This document shows, piece by piece, positions 44,457 to 53,009 of a stretch of 64,000 bases of DNA (position 1 is the first letter of the stretch; each line of letters opens with the position of its first letter). The notes under the pieces were generated by a model. The model ran no database searches and had not been told where the DNA came from. It was given only the letters and a program-made list of their open reading frames with translations. This stretch comes from a bacterium. GTDB lineage: Bacteria > CLD3 > SB21. The stretch lies in assembly GCA_013360215.1 (NCBI GenBank), contig JABWCP010000014.1, positions 1 to 64,000 of the forward strand. Reading direction: 5' to 3'. Position numbers and translations under genes: made by a program.

Positions 44457-46328
44457 ATGAATCTTCTGTCCGTCGAAAATGCCGGTAAAGCGTTTGGTGT
44501 AAAAACACTATTTGATAATATCACTTTTGGTGTAGCGCAAGGTCGTAAGATCGCTCTCGTGGCTAAAAATGGCGCCGGCAAAACAACGCTTCTCAAAATG
44601 CTGATGGGTACCGAACCACCGGATAGCGGACGGATCGTTTTTCGTAATAATCTTACGATCGGTTACCTAGCTCAAGAACCGCAGTTTGACGAAAAAGCCA
44701 CGGTATTAGAAACGCTTTTTGCCTCGGATACGCCCGCCCTGCGCGTGATCAAACATTACGAAGCCTTACTGGATTCGCCCGACTCGGATGCCGCTTATCA
44801 AAAGGCACTGGCCGATGCGATGGAGCAAATGGAACATCTTCAGGCGTGGGATTATGAATACAAAATCAAAGAAATCCTATCCCACCTCCAGCTTCATCAC
44901 TTACATCAGACGATACAAACATTGTCCGGAGGCCAACGCAAACGCGTAGCGCTTGCGCGGGTACTCATCGAAGAACCTGAATTATTGATACTGGACGAGC
45001 CGACCAATCATCTTGATCTCGATATGATCGAGTGGTTGGAATCTTATTTATCCCGGCCGGAGCAAACATTGTTTCTGGTCACCCACGATCGTTATTTTTT
45101 AGATCGCATTTGTGACGAAATCCTCGAACTGGAACGCGGAATCCTCTACAGACACATCGGTAACTATTCTTATTTTTTAGAGAAAAAAGAAGAACGCGAA
45201 TTTAAAGAAGGTCGTGAACTGAATCATACCCGCAATGTATTGCGTAAGGAACTGCAGTGGATTCGTCGTCAACCCAAAGCGCGTACGACCAAATCCAAAG
45301 CACGCGTTGATGCGTTTTATGTCTTGCAGGAAAAGGCGGAAGAAGAAATTCCGGACGATAAACTTAAATTGGCCATGCAGATGAAGCGTATCGGAGGAAA
45401 AATCCTGGAACTGCGCGATATCGAGCATCGGTTTGGCAACAACACGATTTTAAACGGGTTTTCGTATTCATTTAAAAAAGGGGAACGCATCGGTCTTGTG
45501 GGCCGCAATGGCGCCGGTAAAACTACATTTTTGGAAATCATTACCGGCCGTCTGCATGCCGATCACGGCACTATCGAAACGGGTGAAACGATCACATTTG
45601 GATATTATTCGCAAAAAGGCCTTCTGGAAAACGAACAGCAACGCGTGATTGATCTGGTGCGGAGTTATGCTGAAGTAATTCCGATGGCTGACGGTTCGAC
45701 ATTATCCGCATCGCAGTTTCTCAATCAATTTCTTTTTCCTCCGGAACTGCAGCATACACCGGTATATAAACTCAGCGGCGGCGAAAAAAGGCGACTTTTT
45801 TTGCTGACCGTTTTGATCAAGAATCCCAATTTTCTGATCCTCGACGAGCCGACCAATGATTTGGATTTGATCACGCTCAGCGTTCTTGAAGAATTTTTAC
45901 TTCATTTTCAAGGCTGCCTGCTGATCGTATCGCACGATCGTTATTTTATGGATCGGCTTGTAGATCACATCTTTGTCTTTGAGGGCGAGGGGGTGATTCG
46001 CGACTTTATAGGAAATTATGGCGAGTATCGGGAAGCTGAACGCGTAAAGGAAACTGTCAAAGATACCCCTGTAGAAAAAACTAACATCAAAGATACGAAT
46101 AAAAAAACAAAACTTTCGTACAAAGAAAAAATCGAATTTGAAAACCTTGAAAAAGAAATTGCAGCCTTAGAAAAAGAGAAAAACGAACTGGAGAATAAAC
46201 TCAATAACGGTTCCGCGGATTACATTGAACTTCAAAAATGGTCTGAACGTTTATCCGTTATTTCGCAAACGTTGGATGAAAAATCAATGCGTTGGTTGGA
46301 ATTAGCCGAATACACATCCGCCAAATAA
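44457..46328 (+). CDS. ABC-F family ATPase (Uup-like)
   Basis: 623 residues, no membrane helices. Two ATPase cassettes: Walker A 'VAKNGAGKTTLL' with 'LSGGQRKRVALA' and 'LLILDEPTNHLD', then 'VGRNGAGKTTFLE' with 'LSGGEKRRLFLL' and 'LILDEPTNDLD'. The linker has 'QWIRRQPKARTTKSKARV', and the C-terminus is a charged coiled coil (about 555-615; 'KEIAALEKEKNELENKLN'). ABC-F proteins act on ribosomes or, for Uup, on DNA and ribosome-related stress; none transports. Close to Uup by the coiled-coil tail. Confidence 0.93.
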   Translation: MNLLSVENAGKAFGVKTLFDNITFGVAQGRKIALVAKNGAGKTTLLKMLMGTEPPDSGRIVFRNNLTIGYLAQEPQFDEKATVLETLFASDTPALRVIKHYEALLDSPDSDAAYQKALADAMEQMEHLQAWDYEYKIKEILSHLQLHHLHQTIQTLSGGQRKRVALARVLIEEPELLILDEPTNHLDLDMIEWLESYLSRPEQTLFLVTHDRYFLDRICDEILELERGILYRHIGNYSYFLEKKEEREFKEGRELNHTRNVLRKELQWIRRQPKARTTKSKARVDAFYVLQEKAEEEIPDDKLKLAMQMKRIGGKILELRDIEHRFGNNTILNGFSYSFKKGERIGLVGRNGAGKTTFLEIITGRLHADHGTIETGETITFGYYSQKGLLENEQQRVIDLVRSYAEVIPMADGSTLSASQFLNQFLFPPELQHTPVYKLSGGEKRRLFLLTVLIKNPNFLILDEPTNDLDLITLSVLEEFLLHFQGCLLIVSHDRYFMDRLVDHIFVFEGEGVIRDFIGNYGEYREAERVKETVKDTPVEKTNIKDTNKKTKLSYKEKIEFENLEKEIAALEKEKNELENKLNNGSADYIELQKWSERLSVISQTLDEKSMRWLELAEYTSAK

Positions 46329-46391
46329 TCGCAACATATTCTCGACGCCGGATGCAGTGAAAACGACGTATTGAGGTGCCCGTCATTACGG

Positions 46392-46958
46392 CTAACGTGA
46401 TAAACGTACGGCATCAATATTAAAAAATTCCGGAATTTTTCCGGTTTTATCTTTATAAAAATCCCTGATCTTTGCCATATCCCCTATTTCATCACCGGTC
46501 ATATATAGTGCCGGTCCAAAGCCTGCGAGCTTCTTTTCATAATCCAAAAAACCCAATACGACCGGTACATTGGCACCGAGCGCCAGATGATAAAACCCGG
46601 ACTTCCATTTTTCAACGCGCTTACGGGTGCCTTCCGCAGGTATGATGATCATCAAATCTTCGCGCGCCTTGAAAACATCAATCATCGCATCCACCATACT
46701 GTTTTTTCCCGAGCGATCCACAGGAATGCCGCCCATACGCACAAACATGCCTTTCAACGGAAATCGAAAGAGTTCTTTTTTCGCAAGAAAATTAACACGC
46801 ATGTTAAAACATTCGAGCGCCCCTATACCGTACACAAAATCCCAATTACTGGTATGCGGCGCACCGATGATCACGCATTTTTTTATATTCGGAGCGATAG
46901 GCGCTGTGATCGTCCATCCCTTCATTCGGAAAAACCAGCGAAAAAGCTTAGCGATCAT
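46392..46958 (-). CDS. PlsC-type acyltransferase
   Basis: 188 residues. Acyltransferase motif I H35-x4-D40 in 'GAPHTSNWDFVYG', a motif II-like 'GGIPVDRSG' and motif III 'IIPAEGTRKR'. This short form without clear membrane helices is the type found as lysophospholipid or 1-acyl-glycerol-3-phosphate acyltransferase. It would add an acyl chain to a lysolipid at the inner membrane. The substrate may not be glycerol-3-phosphate derived. It converges with the ABC-F gene. The glycerophosphodiesterase further upstream is also a lipid-turnover gene. Confidence 0.85.
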   Translation of the reverse strand: MIAKLFRWFFRMKGWTITAPIAPNIKKCVIIGAPHTSNWDFVYGIGALECFNMRVNFLAKKELFRFPLKGMFVRMGGIPVDRSGKNSMVDAMIDVFKAREDLMIIIPAEGTRKRVEKWKSGFYHLALGANVPVVLGFLDYEKKLAGFGPALYMTGDEIGDMAKIRDFYKDKTGKIPEFFNIDAVRLSR

Positions 46959-47011
46959 ATTGTTTATTACATCAATTAGTGTGAAAAATTAGGTTCGGAA
47001 ATTAACGCATA

Positions 47012-47329
47012 TTATTTTTTAATAGTGCGCCGAGGTTTTGAATACAGCACAGGCTTCGGATGTCGGATAATTTTACCTTGCGCTTCGAGTTCACGGGCAA
47101 CAGAAATCGTATACCACGATAACGAGCCCTCAAAATCGGGAATCTTCTTCTCTACAAGCCGTACTATTTCCGTAAATCGTATAGGACTAGTGGTCAAAAC
47201 AGACAATATGGCTTTGGATACTATTTTGTATTTGTCCGAATCAATGGCCACGGATCTTTTCCAACCGAGGCCTTTTACACGCACTCGTTTTGTGGACTGT
47301 ACTTGGCTTTTCTTTGGCATAAATGACAT
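47012..47329 (-). CDS. Small winged-helix-like protein (DUF6958-like)
   Basis: 105 residues from the ATG at 47329, with GAGAG four bases upstream. An alternative start at 47374 forms an ATGA overlap with the stop of the phosphodiesterase gene and cannot be excluded. The basic N-terminus ('KRVRVKGLGWKRS') leads to a helix-turn-helix-like body ('ILSVLTTSPIRFTEIVRLVE', 'SLSWYTISVARELEAQGKII') and a basic tail. The pattern resembles DUF6958 proteins, for which no function is established. It may bind DNA. Confidence 0.7.
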   Translation of the reverse strand: MSFMPKKSQVQSTKRVRVKGLGWKRSVAIDSDKYKIVSKAILSVLTTSPIRFTEIVRLVEKKIPDFEGSLSWYTISVARELEAQGKIIRHPKPVLYSKPRRTIKK

Positions 47330-47370
47330 TTTCTCTCTGAATACGACATCAACGTAAGAAATATTAAAAA

Positions 47371-48306
47371 TCATGGAAATGTGATATACGGATCGGAAAT
47401 TACTTTTTCACTGCGAAAACGCTGAATCACTGACCACGCCTCAACATGACGGTCCGTAGATAACACATCGGCACCATTATTTAATAATTCATAATATACC
47501 GTATCACCACGGGCCTCGGCTTTTTTATCAAGGTTACCCATAGTTCCAAGTTGGCAAAAAATATTTTGCGCATGTAAGAGCTGATACAGTGATTTATTCG
47601 GTTCTGAAATTCCACAAAACGCTACTATATTCCTTGGTTTGACACCATATGCGATCAAGCGGTGATAATCTTCTTCTTTCTCAATACTGCATGATAAGAT
47701 CAACGTAGAATCCAGTTTGATAAACGACGCCGCTTCGGAAGCGTTATAAGTTATGGGAACAACATAGCTGAATGCCCCATGACGTCGAAGCGCTTCCATG
47801 ATCATTACCTGCGTGACACCTTCTTTTATGTCAAGCATCAATATAGTTTTGCCCTTAGCCCAAACTAACACCTCGTCAAGCGTAGGAATAGTATATGCCG
47901 TGATTTTACCGTCGTTGTCTTTTAATCGCAATTGCTTCAGATCTGCAAAAAGCATATCCGATACAGGGCCTTTGCCGGTAGTCGTGCGATCCAGTGTTTT
48001 GTCGTGCATCATGACCAGATTACCGTCTTTACTTATACGCACATCACACTCAATCAATGCATAAGTATACTTGATGGTATTTTCAAATGTTGCCAAGCAG
48101 TTCTCAGGAAAACCGGATATCGGGCCGCCGCGATGAGCGCTAATCAAAGGTGAGCGCTTTCCAGACCATAAAAAAAATTGCTGTAGCTCGTCTCGCGAGG
48201 CCGGAGTAATTGTTTTGAAATGAACATTCACCCCATGCTTCGGAGGGGACGGTGTACAGGACAAAATAACCGTCAGCCATGACAACACGACAACAAATGA
48301 GCGCAT
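47371..48306 (-). CDS. Glycerophosphodiester phosphodiesterase, lipoprotein
   Basis: 311 residues. Leader ends in 'LTVILSC' (lipobox, C17). GDPD TIM-barrel core: catalytic 'LISAHRGGPISGFPENCLA' and 'YALIECDVRISKDGNLVMMH', then 'HDKTLDRTTTGKG' and 'TILMLDIKEG'. It hydrolyses glycerophosphodiesters to glycerol-3-phosphate and an alcohol, in the periplasm. It ends with the ATGA overlap to the next small gene. The acyltransferase gene lies further along the same strand. Confidence 0.92.
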   Translation of the reverse strand: MRSFVVVLSWLTVILSCTPSPPKHGVNVHFKTITPASRDELQQFFLWSGKRSPLISAHRGGPISGFPENCLATFENTIKYTYALIECDVRISKDGNLVMMHDKTLDRTTTGKGPVSDMLFADLKQLRLKDNDGKITAYTIPTLDEVLVWAKGKTILMLDIKEGVTQVMIMEALRRHGAFSYVVPITYNASEAASFIKLDSTLILSCSIEKEEDYHRLIAYGVKPRNIVAFCGISEPNKSLYQLLHAQNIFCQLGTMGNLDKKAEARGDTVYYELLNNGADVLSTDRHVEAWSVIQRFRSEKVISDPYITFP

Positions 48307-48390
48307 AAATGATCGTTTGTTAGTAGTCTATGAAATATCCGGTCTATTTAAACTCATAACTATAAATAACTGCAAATCATTTCCTCAGCA

Positions 48391-48426
48391 CAAAAAGTAC
48401 TCAAAAGATCATTCTTTGGTGAGTAC
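48391..48426 (-). terminator. Terminator of the defence operon
   Basis: Stem GTACTC (48397-48402) / GAGTAC (48421-48426), extended inward across a GG bulge, followed on the minus strand by TTTTTG. It lies 5 bases after the stop of the AAA/TPR gene. Confidence 0.72.
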
Positions 48427-48431
48427 AAACT

Positions 48432-50948
48432 TCATACTATCTCACACTTTTTAGCTAAAACATCGGCTTCAACATATTTGTATTTTTTCTTTTCAATTCT
48501 TCCATCAGGATACTTTACTTCGACAATATCGTTTCTGCCAAATTTTTTAGAAGTAAGTAATAACATGAAAATCTCGTGTGAGTTTTTTATTTGAAGCAAC
48601 TGATTCTTTATTGTTTGGATTCCTTTTTCATCGATTACTGATGTTTTTTTTCTGCTTGAATTCTCCAGTAATTCCAACGCATGGTCGGCGTACAACATGG
48701 ACTTTTTCCCATCTCGTAATGAAAAATACAAGTTTGACATCCAATAATAAATAATTAACGATTCAAACTTTGTTTCATCGTCAATAGTCTCTTTAAGTTT
48801 AAGTTCAATTATTTTGGCTATGCTAAGCGCCTTATTTATCTCTGAACTATCTGACAAACTCTTGATTGCTACTGCGAATAAATATATATCGCTCGGATCA
48901 ATAAACGCATTCCCACTAAACAATTCCACATACTTATTAAAGTGTACGTTATCTGTCAAATTTGCCAGATCAATAAGGCATATTTCTTTAGTCGCCTTAT
49001 ACAACAACGTTTCATTTGTCTCATCTAAATTGTTTACTAAGTATTTGAGAATTTCGTTTCTCTTTAGCTTGGACAATTTACTTATAGAGTATATTATTTC
49101 AGGTTTAGTTATATCCTTCAAAAAATTCTTGTTTGAGTAGTCTAAAAGTAAAGAAAAGTTGTCTAAATTATCTTTGTCGAAAGCTAACTCCAAATACAGC
49201 AAGAGATTGTTTTTATTAAATCCAATTGGATGCGAATCACTTTCGATCTTCAGAATTGAACTACTAAGGATAGTTTTAAAAATATCGTCTTTTATAGAAA
49301 CATCAGTTTGTTGAGAAATAACATATTTTTGATATTTTAAAAAAAGAGAATCTGAAACATTACAAAACTCAAGAGCTTTGTTGATTTGCTCTAAAGCCGA
49401 TTCTACATCTTCTTTTTTTTTATATATAACTGCCTGGTAATATAGAGATAGAGATCTTATCTTATTAAGGTATTCCTTTTTTTCTCCGCTTGCTTTATAT
49501 GTCGAACTAAAGAGCTTTTCAAGTAAGTTGAGTGCCTGATTTTGATCATCAATAGAAATAGCAAGATTTAACAGTCCAATGTGATATGCACGATTGTGAT
49601 TCTCACCTTTTATGTACTCTTCTAAGATAGATATACCTTCGTTTTTTTCTCCAACAGCTATTTTACACACACCTAAATAGGGTTTGTAATCTAATACGAA
49701 TGGTTCTTCAGAGAAACCATCACTAAGAATTTGCATTGCTTTTTTATAATTTTTTACATTAAAATATGATAGGCCTAGGAAATATCTATTAGACTCTAAA
49801 TCTGTGTTCGATAGTGAGTCTTGATCTACACTTTCAAAAATCTCTATAGCTTCATGATAACTTTCATTAGAATACTTTATTAATCCATCTATATGAGTAT
49901 TATCTTTAATCGATGTCAACCATTCTTCTGAAAGACTTTCTTCAATAATTTTGTTTTTGATTCTAATTTCTCCTTCAAAATTAGAACTTATTATTCCGAA
50001 CAAATAGAGTTTACTTTTAATCTCATCAGTAAACTCCTCAGGCCTACCTTTGCGAAGAGCAATTAACGCGTTTTTTAACTGCTTATTGTTCTTAATTAGC
50101 TCTCGAATGTGATCTATCGGGGAGACATCAAAAAAAGTTAAATATTTTTTTTTAATTAAGTCTTCAATAAGATCAACAGTTACAGAACGTCCTTCTATCA
50201 CAAGACTTTCCACGTCTGAACAAATATCAAATGTCAGTCTTGGGTTACCGTTTGCCCACTTATAGATTTCGTTTGAAATTAAAGTTGATATTTGTAATCC
50301 ACTTTTTGATATAAAATCATCATGTTCAGATTTTGTAAAATCATCTAAATATATTTTTTCGCCAATATTAAACGGTGATTTATTTTTATCCTTTATCAAC
50401 TCCGTAGGCTCAACAACACCAGAAAGTACATAAGTTAATCTTTCAAATTCAGGGAAATTTGTTCTTGAAAAATAAGTACTTCTTATTTGAGCAAATATAT
50501 TGTCAGAGTACGAAATGCTTTTAAGAGCATCGATTTCATCTAAAATTATAACTAATTCACAATTAATTTTATTTAGAATTAACTTTAGACAACGATAATA
50601 TTCGCTATGTGGAGAAAGTGATTTTCTCCTAATTTGATCTATGTCGTTTTCAATATTCCCAATAACGCCGAGATTGGACTCAACAATGATATTAATAATA
50701 TTCCTATAACAATCGACTTCGTTATCATATAAATTTGATAAATCAATATAAGCAAATAACCTCTTTTCGTTTTCAAGAGTACCCTTGGCATGAAATAGTA
50801 AGTTTGTTTTACCCATTTGTCTTGCCACCAAAACGTACCCCGGCCTTTGCATCTCTTCAATTATATTTTTCAACTGAAGATCGGCGTTTCGTTCAACGTA
50901 TAAATGGGGTGGAATTTTTGTATATTTTTTTAAAACTTTTTCTTTCAT
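48432..50948 (-). CDS. AAA-like (AAA_35-type) NTPase with C-terminal TPR-like region; putative defence sensor
   Basis: 838 residues. N-terminal P-loop ATPase resembling AAA_35: 'YVERNADLQLKNIIEEMQRP', Walker A-like 'VARQMGKTNLL' (42-48 core), Walker B 'LVIILDEID' (132-140) and a winged-helix-like part to about 345. From about 350 the protein is alpha-helical with TPR-like units ('YHEAIEIFESVD', 'YFLGLSYFNVKNYKKAMQIL', 'YYQAVIYKKKEDVESALEQI') to about 780. A small basic tail ends 'YPDGRIEKKKYKYVEADVLA'. ATPase-plus-repeat layout is that of STAND-type signalling NTPases whose repeats bind a trigger. Its ATG overlaps the nuclease-gene stop (ATGA). Strong AT bias. Confidence 0.82.
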   Translation of the reverse strand: MKEKVLKKYTKIPPHLYVERNADLQLKNIIEEMQRPGYVLVARQMGKTNLLFHAKGTLENEKRLFAYIDLSNLYDNEVDCYRNIINIIVESNLGVIGNIENDIDQIRRKSLSPHSEYYRCLKLILNKINCELVIILDEIDALKSISYSDNIFAQIRSTYFSRTNFPEFERLTYVLSGVVEPTELIKDKNKSPFNIGEKIYLDDFTKSEHDDFISKSGLQISTLISNEIYKWANGNPRLTFDICSDVESLVIEGRSVTVDLIEDLIKKKYLTFFDVSPIDHIRELIKNNKQLKNALIALRKGRPEEFTDEIKSKLYLFGIISSNFEGEIRIKNKIIEESLSEEWLTSIKDNTHIDGLIKYSNESYHEAIEIFESVDQDSLSNTDLESNRYFLGLSYFNVKNYKKAMQILSDGFSEEPFVLDYKPYLGVCKIAVGEKNEGISILEEYIKGENHNRAYHIGLLNLAISIDDQNQALNLLEKLFSSTYKASGEKKEYLNKIRSLSLYYQAVIYKKKEDVESALEQINKALEFCNVSDSLFLKYQKYVISQQTDVSIKDDIFKTILSSSILKIESDSHPIGFNKNNLLLYLELAFDKDNLDNFSLLLDYSNKNFLKDITKPEIIYSISKLSKLKRNEILKYLVNNLDETNETLLYKATKEICLIDLANLTDNVHFNKYVELFSGNAFIDPSDIYLFAVAIKSLSDSSEINKALSIAKIIELKLKETIDDETKFESLIIYYWMSNLYFSLRDGKKSMLYADHALELLENSSRKKTSVIDEKGIQTIKNQLLQIKNSHEIFMLLLTSKKFGRNDIVEVKYPDGRIEKKKYKYVEADVLAKKCEIV

Positions 50949-52294
50949 TCTATTATTTCTTGATTTATTTGTTTGATTATTGAATCAATAATTTCCGCAT
51001 TTAATACTTCCGAACTAACGACTCTTCTAAGAATTGCTTTCAATCTTCTTGGTGAACAACTAGAGGCCTCGATTATTTTACATTTAAATGTGTCTAGGTT
51101 TAATCGTAATGCGTCCTGAATTAAACAAAAAAGCAACTCAATGCTTTCGTTCCATCCGTTATTACAGTTTATATATTGAAAAAAATCAGATGCTTTTGAC
51201 CAATTCTTAATTAAGATAGATGGATCTGCAATGGTAGATATTACAAACTTTAAACTATTATCTGTTTTTTTATTACCATAGTAGTTTACTAAACTTGTTA
51301 GATCATCTGATATTTTCCTAACAAGAGTTATATCAATTAACGGTAACTCATCTATTACTATTACTTTTCGTTCTCTGTTTACTTCGGCCAGAAGCTGAAC
51401 TATCTGTTTTATCACGTTCTGTTCCAATTGATTTCGTTCTTTGGAATACTTGTCTTCAATTCTACAAAGAACTTCTTCTAAAACGTCGTTTGACGTTCTG
51501 ATATTTACAGGGCTAAGGTCGCAGAAACAGTAATCAATATCTGAAATCAACAAATTTCGATTTATTAACGTTGTTTTCCCAACTCCCGATTTTCCGAAAA
51601 CCCATATATTATTTATGCTCAGAAATTTTATAAATTCGTCGTCTATTTTCCTTTTTAAATAAAAAGGTTCGCTTTTTTGGGAATAGCTATTAAATAGGAT
51701 CGTTTCCGAATCAGGTTTTGATCTTCTTTTTAAGATGTAAGTATCCGATTCCTTTGTTTGTGTAGCACCACAAATAGTTTGATGCATTTCCTGAATTCTA
51801 AGTGAATCTTCTATCCTGAAAACTGTATTATAAAGATCCTTCTCTTTAAGTAGATTGATTAGTTCATTTCCATTTATCAGTTTAATGAATTCATCTGTTT
51901 TACTATGCTCAACAATTTTCTCACTCTTCCACTTCTCCCACCAACGCGCTTGATCAATATCTAAAACCGATGGAATACATAAAATCCAACTTTTAAGTTC
52001 GAAATTATCGGATTCTCTCGCGGTATCGAATGACTTTCTGATTTGTTGTTTTTGACTATCGGAAAAACTTTCCAAGAAAAACTTACATTGAACTACTGTT
52101 ATTGGTTCTATTCCTATTTTCCCAATAAAAACATCAATCCCTCCATCTCCATGTTTTACTTCAACCTGACTTACGACCTGATTGGAATACATTTTTCTAA
52201 ATAAGTTCTCACAAGCAATTTCAAATGCTTTCCTTGCGCCCTCAATATTCCCATGTAGCGCTTTAAAGTCACTCCAATCTCTATTCATTTTCAT
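50945..52294 (-). CDS. Mrr-like PD-(D/E)xK nuclease fused to P-loop NTPase; putative defence effector
   Basis: 449 residues. N-terminal nuclease domain (about 15-150) with E29, D54 in 'HGDGGIDVFIG' and Q69xK71 in 'ITVVQCKFF', the E...D...QxK pattern of Mrr-type restriction nucleases. Then a P-loop NTPase with Walker A 'FGKSGVGKTT' (234-242), Walker B 'VIVIDEL' (311-317) and a helical end. Nuclease-NTPase fusions occur in Avs and related anti-phage STAND proteins, but those carry large C-terminal sensor repeats, which this protein lacks. The next gene supplies such repeats. First gene of the operon; AT-rich. Confidence 0.85.
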   Translation of the reverse strand: MKMNRDWSDFKALHGNIEGARKAFEIACENLFRKMYSNQVVSQVEVKHGDGGIDVFIGKIGIEPITVVQCKFFLESFSDSQKQQIRKSFDTARESDNFELKSWILCIPSVLDIDQARWWEKWKSEKIVEHSKTDEFIKLINGNELINLLKEKDLYNTVFRIEDSLRIQEMHQTICGATQTKESDTYILKRRSKPDSETILFNSYSQKSEPFYLKRKIDDEFIKFLSINNIWVFGKSGVGKTTLINRNLLISDIDYCFCDLSPVNIRTSNDVLEEVLCRIEDKYSKERNQLEQNVIKQIVQLLAEVNRERKVIVIDELPLIDITLVRKISDDLTSLVNYYGNKKTDNSLKFVISTIADPSILIKNWSKASDFFQYINCNNGWNESIELLFCLIQDALRLNLDTFKCKIIEASSCSPRRLKAILRRVVSSEVLNAEIIDSIIKQINQEIIE

Positions 52295-52453
52295 TTACCC
52301 AAAATGTCGTTAAAAGATGATGATTCTAAGGTTGGTTTAGAAATGCACAATAGCATAATGTATATACTATTTCAGTAGTCATAATATAATTAAATTTATC
52401 AATCCCAAACAGGAATCAATAATAATTATACATAATTTCCATATGTAAGATAT

Positions 52454-52485
52454 AAAAAAAGCCGTTTCATATTGAAGCGGCTTTT
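52454..52485 (-). terminator. Rho-independent terminator of ssrA
   Basis: Stem AAAAGCCG (52457-52464) / CGGCTTTT (52478-52485), extended inward by TTCA/TGAA around a short loop. On the minus strand it ends in TTTTTTTATA, 9 bases after the tmRNA 3' end. Confidence 0.88.
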
Positions 52486-52493
52486 AGAATTCG

Positions 52494-52854
52494 TGGAGAC
52501 GACGGGAATTGAACCCGTGTCCGAATATAAGTTCCTAAGGGCATCTACATGCGTAGGACTGTTTTGGTTTTTAACCGGCTCATAAAAAACGTCCAAAAAG
52601 CAAACCGGCGAGCTCGATAGTATTTCGCGTCAGACCTCCGAGCATTGGCCCTTCGCTAGTCGATCAAAAATGACATCTCAGCTAACTCCGATCAACGGGA
52701 GATGGCCGAAACGGACTGCAGGAAATTAATCCTTAGGCAGCCAACGCGTATGCGTTATTGTTGAGTATTGGTTTCCGCTTATTTTACGCGCACACAGAAA
52801 AAGCGCGGCATGCGACCCAAAGCACCCTATACCCGTCGAATCCAGTTCGTCCCC
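52494..52854 (-). ncRNA. ssrA: Transfer-messenger RNA (tmRNA)
   Basis: On the minus strand the 5' end reads GGGGACGAACTGGATTCGAC and the 3' end GGTTCAATTCCCGTCGTCTCC plus a discriminator A; GGGGACG pairs with CGTCTCC to make the acceptor stem. CCA is not encoded. It rescues stalled ribosomes and tags their products. The tag frame ending N-N-N-A-Y-A-L-A-A stops at 52733-52735, but usual resume codons upstream (GCG at 52776-52778, GGA at 52774-52776) are in other frames; the GCG frame reads A-E-T-N-T-Q-Q and stops at 52755. A one-base indel in this sequence is likely. Confidence 0.95.
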
Positions 52855-53009
52855 ATATTGCAAAAGAACATTGGTATCTGTGAGATACATTCCTAGAACG
52901 TCGCATGGTCGTAAAAAATTCCGTAATTGTCAACACCAAGGAACATCCTTGTATATAAATGCCGCATGTTTTAATTTACCACGTCCAACCATCTGCGAGG
53001 TTTTCATAT

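Larger units (their letters stand above)
48391..52454. other. AT-rich two-gene defence-like island 3' of ssrA
   Basis: Base composition drops sharply here: the coding sequence is visibly A/T-rich and uses A/T-ending codons, unlike the genes on either side. It contains two overlapping genes, a nuclease-NTPase and an AAA/TPR protein, bounded by a terminator on the left and by the tmRNA terminator on the right. No integrase, transposase or tmRNA 3'-end duplication was found at the left edge. The composition suggests recent horizontal acquisition. The span is approximate. Confidence 0.75.

Noticed and set aside
48307-48431. Attachment-site copy of the ssrA 3' end at the left end of the island
   Set aside because: No match to the tmRNA T-arm or acceptor sequence was found there.
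50945-52294. Reading the first defence gene as an ordinary type IV (Mrr/McrBC) restriction enzyme
   Set aside because: The P-loop domain lacks the McrB-type GTPase signature, and the partner gene is an AAA/TPR protein rather than McrC; STAND-like is the better fit, though not proven.
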